A DNA stretch of 64,000 bases from Myxococcota bacterium (GTDB lineage: Bacteria > Myxococcota_A > Bradymonadia > UBA7976 > UBA1532), in the NCBI GenBank assembly GCA_023150895.1, contig JAKLJY010000031.1:1-64000 (forward strand). The letters run 5' to 3'. Under the pieces are notes generated by a model. The model was not told the origin of the DNA. It saw only the letters and a program-made list of their open reading frames with translations, and did no database searches. Made by a program: the position numbers and the translations under genes. The stretch's first letter is position 1. Each line of letters begins with the position of its first letter. Below, in pieces: positions 39,771-48,840 of this stretch.

Positions 39771-41383
39771 CACGGGGAGTCCTCACTGCGCGGACGCCCG
39801 GCCAGATTCGGGCGGCTCATCTCGGCGCCCGCGAGTCTCAGGTACTTGTCGGCGGTGCCCAGGGAGCAGCCGAAATGTGCCGCGACGCGGCGGACACTGC
39901 CCAACGTACGGTAGGCGTCCTGCCATTCCAGGGCGGTGATCGACTCGGGCGAGCGACGCGCGGTCACCGGCCGAGCGGGCGGCACCGGCATGGCTTCAGG
40001 GCCGGGTCCGGGGCCGGTCTCCACCTCGAGGGGGGCATCCGTCTCGGCACCATCGAAAACGCCCTCCGCCAGGTATGCGAAGGCCGACCGAAGCACCCGA
40101 TTGTTGAGCGAGCGGATATTGCCCTCCGGCCACGCCCGCTCGGCGAACGCCAGCACGACGCGCTGATCGATGAGCGGCCGCCGATGACCTGGATCCACGA
40201 AGAGATCGTCGAGTCGTCGCGACGACAGCGTCAGCGTGCCCGCGTCGACCTCGGTTTGCGCGCGTTCTCTCATGCGTTCCAGCATGTGTCGCATCAGCCG
40301 GGGCACGTCGTTGCGTCTTTCGGCGAGTGATGGCACCGAGATGTGCAATCGCTGGCATCGGTTCATCAGATCCGCCCGGAATCGCGCGGCCGCGACGAGG
40401 TCCCCGAGCGCCTGCCACGTGGCATAGATCATCAGAACGTCGACACGCATCGGCTCGGTGTGTCGCGCCCCGACGGGCACGACGACACGATTCTCGATGG
40501 CTCGATTGAGTTTGGCCTGAACATCCAGGGGCAGTTCGGCGATCTCGTCCAGAAAGAGCGTGCCGCGGTCCGCCTCCCGAAACGCGCCCGACCGACCTTC
40601 ACGGCTTGCACCGGAGAACGCCCCGCCGACGTGACCGAAGAGCTCGCTTTCGAAGAGCGTCGCCGGAATCGAAGCGCAGTTGACCGTCACGAACGGCGCC
40701 TTCCGGCCGCGCATCCGGCGATGGACGGCGGCGGCGACGAGTTCCTTGCCTGACCCCGTCTCGCCTTCGAGGAAGACGTCCTGCGGGCCCACGGGCAGCG
40801 CCAGGATCATACGCCGAAGGCGCCACGCCGCCTCGGTCTCGCCAATCAGGCCGAGCGGGCGCTCCGGGTGCGTGTCCTCCTCGGCCTCGAGCGGGAACTT
40901 TTCGCGGTACCAGGCATGCCAGTGGACGGGCGAAACCCGGTATTCGAGGGACAATACGAGCCGGTCTTCCACCACGATCCGCGTGCCGGGCGCGAGTCGC
41001 GTGTGCGCACCGCGATCTCTCGGCAGCACGCGCCCGAGGGGGTCCCGGAACGAGATGCCGCGGCGATCACTGCACACCTTCACGAGAAACTCCCGGCCGA
41101 CGAACGCGATCTCGAAGAGTTCCCGGCTGAGGCAGGGGTCCCCCACGGGCCGCGGTTCGTCGGGCGCCCAGGGCGCGACGAGGCTCGTCGCTCGACCGAA
41201 ATGCAGCGTGCGGCCGTCCGCCAGGGCTTCCGGCGGGCTGACGAGGCCCCACTGGGGCAGGTGTGCGTGTTGGAGAACCTCGACGAACGGCTCGGCCGTC
41301 AGGCGGCTGCCGCGGAGGCCCGGCGACTCCTGGTCGACGGTCGTCGTGTTCAGCGGGTCACTCAACGCCACCTCGGTGTTCAT
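39770..41383 (-). CDS. Sigma54 enhancer-binding protein with N-terminal FHA domain
   Basis: A transcription activator of 537 residues. Residues ~60-155 form an FHA domain (FGR near 63, CLSRELFEI as the phosphopeptide-binding block; the usual His after SR is replaced). The AAA+ domain has Walker A GETGSGKE near 207-214, Walker B FLDEIAELP, and the sigma54-contact loop GAFSGA near 254 instead of GAFTGA. The C-terminus carries a helix-turn-helix (VRRVAAHFGCSLGTADKYL). It should bind upstream sites and drive sigma54 promoters when its FHA domain docks a phosphorylated partner, likely controlled by the kinase at 32079 (inference). A sigma54-like box lies 44 bases upstream, suggesting autoregulation. 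It is coupled to the beta-helix gene. Confidence 0.9.
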   Translation of the reverse strand: MNTEVALSDPLNTTTVDQESPGLRGSRLTAEPFVEVLQHAHLPQWGLVSPPEALADGRTLHFGRATSLVAPWAPDEPRPVGDPCLSRELFEIAFVGREFLVKVCSDRRGISFRDPLGRVLPRDRGAHTRLAPGTRIVVEDRLVLSLEYRVSPVHWHAWYREKFPLEAEEDTHPERPLGLIGETEAAWRLRRMILALPVGPQDVFLEGETGSGKELVAAAVHRRMRGRKAPFVTVNCASIPATLFESELFGHVGGAFSGASREGRSGAFREADRGTLFLDEIAELPLDVQAKLNRAIENRVVVPVGARHTEPMRVDVLMIYATWQALGDLVAAARFRADLMNRCQRLHISVPSLAERRNDVPRLMRHMLERMRERAQTEVDAGTLTLSSRRLDDLFVDPGHRRPLIDQRVVLAFAERAWPEGNIRSLNNRVLRSAFAYLAEGVFDGAETDAPLEVETGPGPGPEAMPVPPARPVTARRSPESITALEWQDAYRTLGSVRRVAAHFGCSLGTADKYLRLAGAEMSRPNLAGRPRSEDSP

Positions 41384-41426
41384 GCGGATCGATTGCCGCC
41401 ATCACTACCGGGCCTCCGGCGGCCGC

Positions 41427-41441
41427 GCAATGCGGGTGCCT
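41427..41441 (-). promoter_or_regulatory. Sigma54-like promoter before the enhancer-binding protein
   Basis: On the minus strand AGGCACCCGCATTGCG keeps GGCAC at -24 and TTGC at -12 with correct spacing. It ends 44 bases before ATG 41383, matching the distance at the other island promoters. It sits at the 3' edge of the preceding gene; no GAACGTTC palindrome is seen upstream. Confidence 0.5.
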
Positions 41442-42179
41442 TCAAAACGACCACCCGAGACCACGGACGGTGGAGGCCGTACCCGGGCCCGTCGGCCGGT
41501 GGTCCGGGCCTGCGTCGCCGGCCAGCACATCGCCCGCCCCCGTCCGGACCTCGGTCCCGTTCGCGGCCATCGCCCAGATCCCCGCCACGAGCATCGGGAG
41601 GCCGATCACCGACATCACGGCGCCGGTCGTCGTCAGTTCATCGTGGTCTGCCGCGAGGCCCGCAATGAGCAGGGGCACTCCGGTTGCACTGACGGTGCCG
41701 CCGGTGAACATGCCCACCAGCCCCCAACTCCAGGCGCTGCTCGACCCCGCCTCGACCTTCAGTGTTACCTCCGGCTGCGCCGGCAGCGTGAACGGACCGA
41801 CCGTCCCATACATCGCGGGCACGTTCTGAACGACGTACCGGAAGTTCCGGTCGAGGACCTTGTCGCAGGGCACCGTACAGACCATCTCGTATCCCACCGA
41901 GTGCGCCGTTGCGCTCCCGCCGGGACCGGATGCCGACGCGAACCCCGTCGACGCCACCCGGGCCAGCGTCGCCTCGGCGACGTTTGATTCGATCGTCACG
42001 CGCACCCCGGCGCCGGGTCCCGACTGAGGCCCGTCCGCCGGGTCCGTGCATTCACCCCGGACGCAGACGCGCTCGCCCTTGCAGTCCGTGTCCTTTTCGC
42101 AGGCGGCCCGGACCGGGGCGGGCGCCAGGGCGACCAGCATGGTCAGATGACCGACGAGTCTGAAATCAACTCCGCGCAT
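41442..42179 (-). CDS. Exported two-helix membrane protein of unknown function
   Basis: Product of 245 residues. A signal peptide ends near APVRAAC; if the Cys is lipidated it is a lipoprotein, although the lipobox is poor. A short Cys motif (CEKDTDCKGERVCVRGEC) is followed by a region with a Cys pair (VCTVPCDKVL) and FTLPAQPEVTLKVEAGS, then two membrane helices (about 160-180 and 190-212) and a disordered tail. Similar layouts occur next to other myxobacterial surface proteins, but I know no function. GGAGG seven to eight bases before ATG 42179 fixes the start. It follows the next gene upstream by 37 bases and is probably co-transcribed. Confidence 0.68.
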   Translation of the reverse strand: MRGVDFRLVGHLTMLVALAPAPVRAACEKDTDCKGERVCVRGECTDPADGPQSGPGAGVRVTIESNVAEATLARVASTGFASASGPGGSATAHSVGYEMVCTVPCDKVLDRNFRYVVQNVPAMYGTVGPFTLPAQPEVTLKVEAGSSSAWSWGLVGMFTGGTVSATGVPLLIAGLAADHDELTTTGAVMSVIGLPMLVAGIWAMAANGTEVRTGAGDVLAGDAGPDHRPTGPGTASTVRGLGWSF

Positions 42180-42216
42180 CAGTATGCCTCCACTCGTTCC
42201 GTGTTCTCCGCGGTGC

Positions 42217-42834
42217 TCACCAACGACCCGAGACCCCCAGCAGACCACCTCCCATCTCGCCCCGCGGACCGCCGAGGGGCGCGACGCCGACGCCCGTCAG
42301 GGTCGGGCCGCCGTCACGGTGGGCGGCATCCGGGTCGGAGGGCGCCCCCATCGAAGTGAGTTCGAAGGCCAGGGATGCCATGAATGGCATGACGAGCGAG
42401 CCGACCGCGAGCGCAGTGCCCGGGCTGACCTGGGTGAGCGGCCCCCCGACGCTGAACCCGAGGAGGCCGCCGAGGTACGTCGTCCCGAGGTCCCCGCGGC
42501 CGCCCATGGCTCGGCCGGCCCCCCAGGCCGCGAGAGGCGACACGACGACGTTGGCGACGAGACCGCCGATCGCACCACCGAGACAGACTTCGTCGCCGCA
42601 GACGCCCTTCAGGACTCCGAAGGCGGCCAGGCCTCCAGCGGCCGCGGAGGCCAGCACGCCGAGGGCATAGCGGCCGCCGCTGAACGACTGTGTTTCGCCC
42701 GCCGAGGCCTCCTGGCCTTCCGACGCCGGCGCCGCCGGGGCCGCAGGCGGCTCGGAAGGGCTGGCCTCGCCCGCTGCCGCGAGTGAGGGACCGGCGCTCA
42801 GAAGGAGCGCAGACAAGGGAATGGTGACTTTCAT
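42217..42834 (-). CDS. Gly/Ala-rich multi-helix membrane protein
   Basis: Product of 205 residues with a signal peptide (LLLSAGPSLAAAG), a Pro/Ala linker to about residue 50, and four glycine-rich hydrophobic segments (for example YALGVLASAAAGGLAAFGVL, GGAIGGLVANVVVSPLAAWG). The single Cys pair VCGDEVC lies between helices 1 and 2. Glycine-rich packing of this type is seen in small outer- or inner-membrane proteins, and it could form an oligomeric helix bundle. GGAG lies six bases before ATG 42834. A good sigma54-like box lies ~112 bases upstream. It follows the RHS gene in the same direction. Confidence 0.68.
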   Translation of the reverse strand: MKVTIPLSALLLSAGPSLAAAGEASPSEPPAAPAAPASEGQEASAGETQSFSGGRYALGVLASAAAGGLAAFGVLKGVCGDEVCLGGAIGGLVANVVVSPLAAWGAGRAMGGRGDLGTTYLGGLLGFSVGGPLTQVSPGTALAVGSLVMPFMASLAFELTSMGAPSDPDAAHRDGGPTLTGVGVAPLGGPRGEMGGGLLGVSGRW

Positions 42835-42945
42835 GGGATCTCCAATCGGGCGTCCGAGGGTTGGATGGTCTTTCGGGCCAATGGGGTGGCACGTGACGCT
42901 GCCGCGTCTGGCCCCGAGTTTCTCCAGGCCTTGCCGGACGCCATG

Positions 42946-42960
42946 GCAAGGCTCGTGCCG
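42946..42960 (-). promoter_or_regulatory. Sigma54-like promoter before the small membrane genes
   Basis: On the minus strand CGGCACGAGCCTTGCC matches GGCACG-N4-TTGC with correct spacing. It lies in the 178-base gap after the RHS gene and would give a leader of about 100 bases to ATG 42834. No upstream palindrome array is visible. Confidence 0.5.
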
Positions 42961-43012
42961 GGGTCTGTGGTGGATGCGGTCCGGTCCGTGTCTCGATGGG
43001 TGTTCACCGGCG

Positions 43013-46000
43013 TCAAGGCATCACTCCCGAGCCCTTGGACCGGGCGACGGTCGAAGGGGCGGGTTGCCAGTCGAGGCCGCCGAAGGTCCGGGCTGCGAAG
43101 TCCGGGAGGTTGATGGAGGCGATCTTCTCCGTGTACGCCGCCTCGAAAGAGGCACCGGCGCTCGGCGTCCCCAAACCGACGGCGCCGAAGATCGCCCCGG
43201 ACGGACTGATGCTCACCCCCCCTCGGGCGAGGCCGGCGCTCACGGACAAGTTGCCGGCCCACCCCGTCAATCCGTCGAGTTCGCCTCCGAAGACGCCCTG
43301 CACCGCAGCCTGCGGTTTGAAGTACGACATCACCGAGGCGACCCAGCCGGCGCCGAGTGGCAGTGGCGTCGCTGTGAACCCGCCGCTGGACGTCAGCAAC
43401 GTCGCCAGCTCCCCCGTCTCCCGGTCATACGCAGCGGTCACACCGCCACCCAGGCTGCCCCAGGCGCCGCTCAAGGTGACACCCACCGTTCGGGCCTGCG
43501 GAATGCCGCGGCGCGGATCATCCACCAGCCGCGACGGCGCGCGTCCGCTCGTGTCCGTTCGGTGCAGGGGCGCGTTCGCGGCGTAGCGATAGGTCGGCCA
43601 GAGCAGCGCCTCTTCTTCGACCTGCCGTTCCGGCTCGTCGATCGCCACGGGATCGAGGGAAGCCCAGATCTCCAGCTCGGGCACGTAGATGCGGGCCGCG
43701 GTGAACTCGACGCCGAGCTCATCGTGCATCAGGCCCGCGAACCGCATGGTCTCATCGGTGCCATCGGTCGGCGCCACGCCGTAGGGGTGTGAAACCCGGA
43801 CGGCGAGCGTCGCCCCGGCCGGGTCGACCACCCGCAGGAGCGACCCGGCGGGGTCGTAGAGGAATCGGGCGGGGCCGACCTCTCGGCGCCCCCCGCCCGC
43901 GGTCCCATCGGAAACCGCGGGCGTTCCGTCCGTCGACGTCCGGGCATCGTCCCACCCCACGTCGCCCGACCCCGTGTCTGGCGGGCCCGCGTCACGCCCA
44001 TCGCCGCGACCGCCGGACGCGCTGCGCTCCACGACCTCGGTACAGGCGAACGCCCCGAGCAGCGTCAGCGAGACCGGCGCGAGCCCCGAACGCCGGCCGA
44101 AGAGCGCCAACAGACCGAGGAAGACACCGAAGAGACCGAGCCCCTGCATGCTCCCTTCGCCCTCTTCGGCCCAAGGCAACGGCAGCGCGTCGAGACGCGC
44201 GATGCGGCGCCCGTCGAGGGAAACGTACCGGATGATTTTCCCGTCCCGGAACTCGTCGAACTCACCCAGATACACGCTTCGATGCACGCTCCCCCCGACG
44301 CTCCGCAGCGATTGGACGCGCCGCACGCCGTCCGCGTCGAAGACGTTCTCCGCGACCCTTCCGTCGGCATGCTCGATCCGCGAGGGCAGGCCATTCGCCC
44401 CCCAGGTGTATCGCCGGGTGCCATCGTCCAGAAGCCGGCGGTTGGCATCCCACTCGAGCGCGGCCGCCCCGAAACGGGTCGGCGTCGAGGGGTGACGGGG
44501 GTCGTACGTCACGTCGCCGACCGTCGTCGACGGTGCATCGCCGACGCGCGACGTGAGCCCGCCCGCGTCATCGAACATCCAGGTCGTCTCGCCGAGATCA
44601 CCCTCGGTGAATCGCAGGCGCCCGAGGTTGTCGTAAGCGAACCGCTCGGTCGAGGTGTGATCGGCGGCGTCGCGGGACCGCCCCACGACGCGTGCAGCGG
44701 CGTCCCAGACCCAGGTCATCCGGTCGACCGTCCCACCGCCCGGGTCGACGACCCGTTGACCCGTCGGCAGGCCGTCCTCGTCGAAGCTGCTCTCGACCCG
44801 CAGCCCCGTCTCGAAGCGTTGCGCCGTGGCCCGGCCCTCCGGATCACGCTCGATCGCGGCGAGACCGTCGATGCGGTCGACGCGCCCGAGGGCGTCGACG
44901 TGCCAGGTCGTATGGCTGCCGTCCGCATGCTGGTGGCCTACGTGGCGGTCCTGAGCGTCGAAGTGTTCACAGGTGCGATGACGCGCCCCGTCCAGCGCCC
45001 AGGTCCGACACACCGGCCGCCCCCGGTCATCGTACTCCAGGGTGAGGACGCCGGCCGCGTCTTCGGTCCGGCCGAGCTTGCCGGCACGCGTCTCGTCCCA
45101 GATCCGGCGTACCTCGGGCACGCCGTCCCCGTCGTCGTCGACCGCCACGCTCCGCCCCGCGGCGTCCCAGGTGTAGCGCGTCACCTGGCCGTCCGGCTGT
45201 GTTTTCGTCTGGAGCCGCGACGCCTCGTCGAACGCGAACGCGAATCGCCCGGCGTCCGGGTCGACGACGGCGGTCCGGCGGCCGAGGCCGTCGTACTCGA
45301 ACGTCGAGGCCCGCCCGAGGGGATCGGTCTTGCCGGTCAGCGCCCCCGAGGCGTCCCACCGGAACCGGGTCGTGAGCGGTCGGCCAGCCAGCGTCTCGGT
45401 GATCGACACGAGGCGGCCGCGGCCGTCGAACGCGCGCACGCTCGGGGTGTGTTCGTCGGCGCTGCCTGGGTCGAGCTGCCCGCCATGCCAGTACTCGGTC
45501 TGCCGGGGGTGGTAGGCGTATCTCTCATGCCGGCCCGCGGCGCTCACGATGTCGACCGGGCGACCCAATGCGTCGTAAGTGACGCGGCGGGCGGCCAGCG
45601 GCGCGCCGATCGCTTCGAGAACCGCCCCCGGGTCCGGCAGCACCCGCGCGTTCTGCCGCCAGATCTCATGTCCGCGCTCGTCGAACCCCGTCGCCCCGCT
45701 CAGGACCCACCGGCCATCGGGATGCCGCACGAGGAGGCCGCGCGTACGGCCGAGGCCATCACTCAGGCTCTCCTGATGATCGACTTCGTCGTCGCCCGAC
45801 GAGCGACGCGCCTGAACGATCACACGCGGCAGCGGCCCCTCGTCGTCGTAAGTATAGGTCCGGGTGGGCAGGGCTTCCGAGTCGCCGGCGAGCCACTCGA
45901 CGGTCGGCCGCCCGAAGGCGTCCACCCGCCGCGACCGCCGCTCTCCCCCCGGTGCGACCGATTCGATCATCGCCCCGGTCGCGCGATCGGTTCGGCTCTG

Positions 46001-48829
46001 CCAGACGAGCGCACGCTCCGGGAGGTGCACACGCTCCTCGATGAGAAACGTCCGGTCGGCGGTGTCCCAGATGTAGGTCCTGCGGCCGTCGACGCCGTCG
46101 CGAGACTCGACGACGTGGCCATCACCATCGTGGGCATGGGACTCGACGCGCACCCAGGCTTCGCCGGCGCGCCAGGCCTCGCGACGCGAGAGGTCACCCC
46201 GGGTGACTTCGCCCTCCGGGAGGCCGTGGTGCGCGGGGCCGTCGTAGAACGAGCGCGTCGCCCGCAGACGGACCCCGTGCGCGTCCTGAACCTCCTCGAA
46301 TGCCACCGCCCCCAGCACCCACTCGTCGATGTCTTCGGCGAATCGGCGGATCGTCACGGTCTCGTCGCCGCCGGCGAGGGCGTCGTCGCCCTCGACGTCG
46401 CCCCAGTTTGCCTCGCGGACGACGTTGCCGTGGGCGTCGTGCACCCGCTCCGTGCGGGCATGACGTCCCGCGGCCGACCCCTCGAACGTCGCCGCGTCCT
46501 CTCGGGCCGGATAGGCATACCGGACTTCCGTCCCGTCCACGCCTGCATCGATGGCGACGATCTCCCAGGTGTCGACCGTCTCGCTGAAAACTCGTCCCTC
46601 GCCGTCTTCCAGCGTTTCCTCGAGCACGGCCCCCCGCATCGCAGGGTGTAAGAGCCCCGGAGAGAGTGAGAGACGTCGAACCAGCGTCGACGGTCCATCG
46701 GCGCCTTCGGAACGCCGCAGGGCATACTGAAAGCCGGCGAAGACACGCTCGGCGGCGTCCCAGGTACCGCCGTGGTAGGTCATCTGCTCGACCAGGGCGG
46801 GCTCGGCGAGCGCCGTCTGTGTGAGGGTGCGTGCGAGAACGGTCATGGCCACGTTCTGTCGCGCCCCGTCGACCGGGCCGCGGTCGGGGCGCGGTTCCAT
46901 CCGCGCGGCCGCCGCAGGCACGTACTCGAACCGGCGCTCGACGCCGCGCCCGTCGACGATTCGGGTGAGGAGCCCGGGGCGCCCCGCGGGGAGCAGCTCG
47001 AGCACCTGCCACGCCGACTCCGTGGGCGCCGCGTCGCGGTCGACGAAGACGACCTCGAGCGTGCCGGAGCCATCGACGTCGTGCAGGCCCATGTACCGGC
47101 CGTGCCCGGCCTCGGGGAGCCCGGCGAAGTCCACGACCTCGCCGAACGCACCATCGGTCACGGCCAGCGCGAGCGAGACATGCCCCACACCGAGGCGAAT
47201 GAGATCGTCCCGACCGTCCCCATCGACGTCGCGCAGGGTGAATCGGGCCTGCGCCTCGAACGCGGGGACCCCCGTCGCGGTGCGCTGCGGCTCGAAACGA
47301 CCCCGTCCCCGGCCGAGCCAGTACGCCAGGTGTGTCGAGCGCAGATGACAGAGATCCGGCAGCCCGTCGCCGTTGATCTCACAGAGATCGATGCCCGGTG
47401 CGTCGAAGCGCAGGGCTTCCGCCCCCTCCGGCCAGGGCAGGAGGGCTGGCCGTGCGAATCGCCGACCGCCGTCGTTCTCCGAATACAGCAGGCCCGCCGG
47501 CGTAGAGCCGATGAGATCGATGCGGCGATCGCCATTCAGGTCCGCCATGCGGACGTCGGGCGCATCGACGTCGAGCCCCGGCGAGCCTTCGACGGGCAAC
47601 ACACGCCCGAAGAAGCCGTCCGCGCCTCCGGGCAGGGTGCCGAGTGTTCCGTCGGCCGTCCGCGCGAGGAGATCCAGCGCGCCGTCGCCGTCGAGGTCGG
47701 CCAGCGTCGAACCCGGATCGACCAGCGAGAAGCTCGGGCTTGCGGCGCCGCTCCAGGCCAGGGGGGCACCGAATCTGTGTCCGTCGAGGTTCCGATAGGA
47801 CCGGTAGTGGCCGGCCACGGCCTCCAGGACGTCGGGCAGCGCGTCGCCATCGAGATCCACGAACGCGATGTCTCCCTGGTCCGGGCTCAGCGGGGGACCG
47901 CCCTCGACCGCCCGCAGCGCCGGCTCGATCGTCGCCGGGGTGTATTCGAACGCCAACGCCGGCAACCGCTCGCCCGCACCGCCGGTGAGAACGAGACTCG
48001 CGAGACGTGTTCGATGCCCCGGGTGATAGTCGGCCGTGAGCGTGCGGACCGGCCGACCACCGTGCATGGTCCGGATGCGAAACAACCGGTGGGCGTCCCG
48101 CCGATGGAGGCCCGACTCGAAGCCCTCCCGTGGGTCGGCTCGGGGGGTGTATTCGAACTCGACCGTGTTTTCGACTGCCGCCCCGAACAGGTTGTAAGCC
48201 ATCCGCGCCGGCCGGCCCACGCCTTCCTCGATGAACCACGAGCAGACGATCCGATGTCCACGACGGTCGAGGATTTCCGTCAGCAGCCACTCGGCCGGGC
48301 GCCCGTCCTCTTCAATCGTCGCCGCGCCGCCGAAGCGATAGATGAGACCCGCCTTGTCCCTGATCTCCCAGTCCCGTCCGTCTCTCGATCGCTGCACCCG
48401 AATGAACGTGCCGCTCTCGAATCGCGGACGGTAGAAGCCGTCGGTCGTGGCCACGAGGTCGCTCGGCGGTCCGAACCCCACGACCTCGATGCCGTCCGTC
48501 CCGTCGAGCAGCGGCACACCCCCCCGCGTCGAGACCCGTATGCTCGGCAACCCGGCAATGGACCATCCCGGCCCGAGCAGACCCTCGCCCGCGCCGCCGT
48601 CGTATCGGAGCCCGAGCCTGGGGGCGAGGCCCCCGGCACCCGGTGGAACCTCGATCGGGAGTTCGAAACCGAGCGTGCCCGTGCCGGGGTTCGGCTCGAA
48701 GCCCGCCCCGAGTCCCAGGACTGACCCCGGGCCGTCGGGGAGCTGAAGGCGCGTCGGAGAGACCTCCTCCGCCCTCGGGGCGCTCGCGACGAGGAACGAT
48801 GTGAGCGCCAGGACCGGCAGGCACCGCAT
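43013..48829 (-). CDS. SpvB/VCBS/RHS giant secreted protein, TcB-TcC-like
   Basis: A 1938-residue exported protein. After a signal peptide (LTSFLVASAPRAEE) comes a SpvB/TcaC-like start (GFELPIEVPPGAGGLAPRLGLRYDGG), FG-GAP/VCBS repeats (DLDGDALPDVLEA, DVDGDGRDDLIRL; about 330-640), then a long RHS/YD-repeat shell (ending near 1545). That is the domain order of Tc-toxin TcB joined to TcC. Unusually, two hydrophobic segments and an Asp/Gly linker (about 1560-1660) interrupt the shell before the RHS core (MRFAGLMHDELGVEF, SLDPVAI; about 1693-1760). The conserved core Arg (GRW) is Ile (EIWASLDP). The ~175-residue C-terminus is Gly-rich and unrecognised. ATG 48829 has GAGG upstream; GTG 48844 (GTGA overlap) is also possible. 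Confidence 0.82.
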   Translation of the reverse strand: MRCLPVLALTSFLVASAPRAEEVSPTRLQLPDGPGSVLGLGAGFEPNPGTGTLGFELPIEVPPGAGGLAPRLGLRYDGGAGEGLLGPGWSIAGLPSIRVSTRGGVPLLDGTDGIEVVGFGPPSDLVATTDGFYRPRFESGTFIRVQRSRDGRDWEIRDKAGLIYRFGGAATIEEDGRPAEWLLTEILDRRGHRIVCSWFIEEGVGRPARMAYNLFGAAVENTVEFEYTPRADPREGFESGLHRRDAHRLFRIRTMHGGRPVRTLTADYHPGHRTRLASLVLTGGAGERLPALAFEYTPATIEPALRAVEGGPPLSPDQGDIAFVDLDGDALPDVLEAVAGHYRSYRNLDGHRFGAPLAWSGAASPSFSLVDPGSTLADLDGDGALDLLARTADGTLGTLPGGADGFFGRVLPVEGSPGLDVDAPDVRMADLNGDRRIDLIGSTPAGLLYSENDGGRRFARPALLPWPEGAEALRFDAPGIDLCEINGDGLPDLCHLRSTHLAYWLGRGRGRFEPQRTATGVPAFEAQARFTLRDVDGDGRDDLIRLGVGHVSLALAVTDGAFGEVVDFAGLPEAGHGRYMGLHDVDGSGTLEVVFVDRDAAPTESAWQVLELLPAGRPGLLTRIVDGRGVERRFEYVPAAAARMEPRPDRGPVDGARQNVAMTVLARTLTQTALAEPALVEQMTYHGGTWDAAERVFAGFQYALRRSEGADGPSTLVRRLSLSPGLLHPAMRGAVLEETLEDGEGRVFSETVDTWEIVAIDAGVDGTEVRYAYPAREDAATFEGSAAGRHARTERVHDAHGNVVREANWGDVEGDDALAGGDETVTIRRFAEDIDEWVLGAVAFEEVQDAHGVRLRATRSFYDGPAHHGLPEGEVTRGDLSRREAWRAGEAWVRVESHAHDGDGHVVESRDGVDGRRTYIWDTADRTFLIEERVHLPERALVWQSRTDRATGAMIESVAPGGERRSRRVDAFGRPTVEWLAGDSEALPTRTYTYDDEGPLPRVIVQARRSSGDDEVDHQESLSDGLGRTRGLLVRHPDGRWVLSGATGFDERGHEIWRQNARVLPDPGAVLEAIGAPLAARRVTYDALGRPVDIVSAAGRHERYAYHPRQTEYWHGGQLDPGSADEHTPSVRAFDGRGRLVSITETLAGRPLTTRFRWDASGALTGKTDPLGRASTFEYDGLGRRTAVVDPDAGRFAFAFDEASRLQTKTQPDGQVTRYTWDAAGRSVAVDDDGDGVPEVRRIWDETRAGKLGRTEDAAGVLTLEYDDRGRPVCRTWALDGARHRTCEHFDAQDRHVGHQHADGSHTTWHVDALGRVDRIDGLAAIERDPEGRATAQRFETGLRVESSFDEDGLPTGQRVVDPGGGTVDRMTWVWDAAARVVGRSRDAADHTSTERFAYDNLGRLRFTEGDLGETTWMFDDAGGLTSRVGDAPSTTVGDVTYDPRHPSTPTRFGAAALEWDANRRLLDDGTRRYTWGANGLPSRIEHADGRVAENVFDADGVRRVQSLRSVGGSVHRSVYLGEFDEFRDGKIIRYVSLDGRRIARLDALPLPWAEEGEGSMQGLGLFGVFLGLLALFGRRSGLAPVSLTLLGAFACTEVVERSASGGRGDGRDAGPPDTGSGDVGWDDARTSTDGTPAVSDGTAGGGRREVGPARFLYDPAGSLLRVVDPAGATLAVRVSHPYGVAPTDGTDETMRFAGLMHDELGVEFTAARIYVPELEIWASLDPVAIDEPERQVEEEALLWPTYRYAANAPLHRTDTSGRAPSRLVDDPRRGIPQARTVGVTLSGAWGSLGGGVTAAYDRETGELATLLTSSGGFTATPLPLGAGWVASVMSYFKPQAAVQGVFGGELDGLTGWAGNLSVSAGLARGGVSISPSGAIFGAVGLGTPSAGASFEAAYTEKIASINLPDFAARTFGGLDWQPAPSTVARSKGSGVMP

Positions 48830-48840
48830 CGGGGACCTCG

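Noticed and set aside
42893-42908. A TGGCAC box on the plus strand near 42893
   Set aside because: The GC element falls one base off the required spacing and no plus-strand gene follows.
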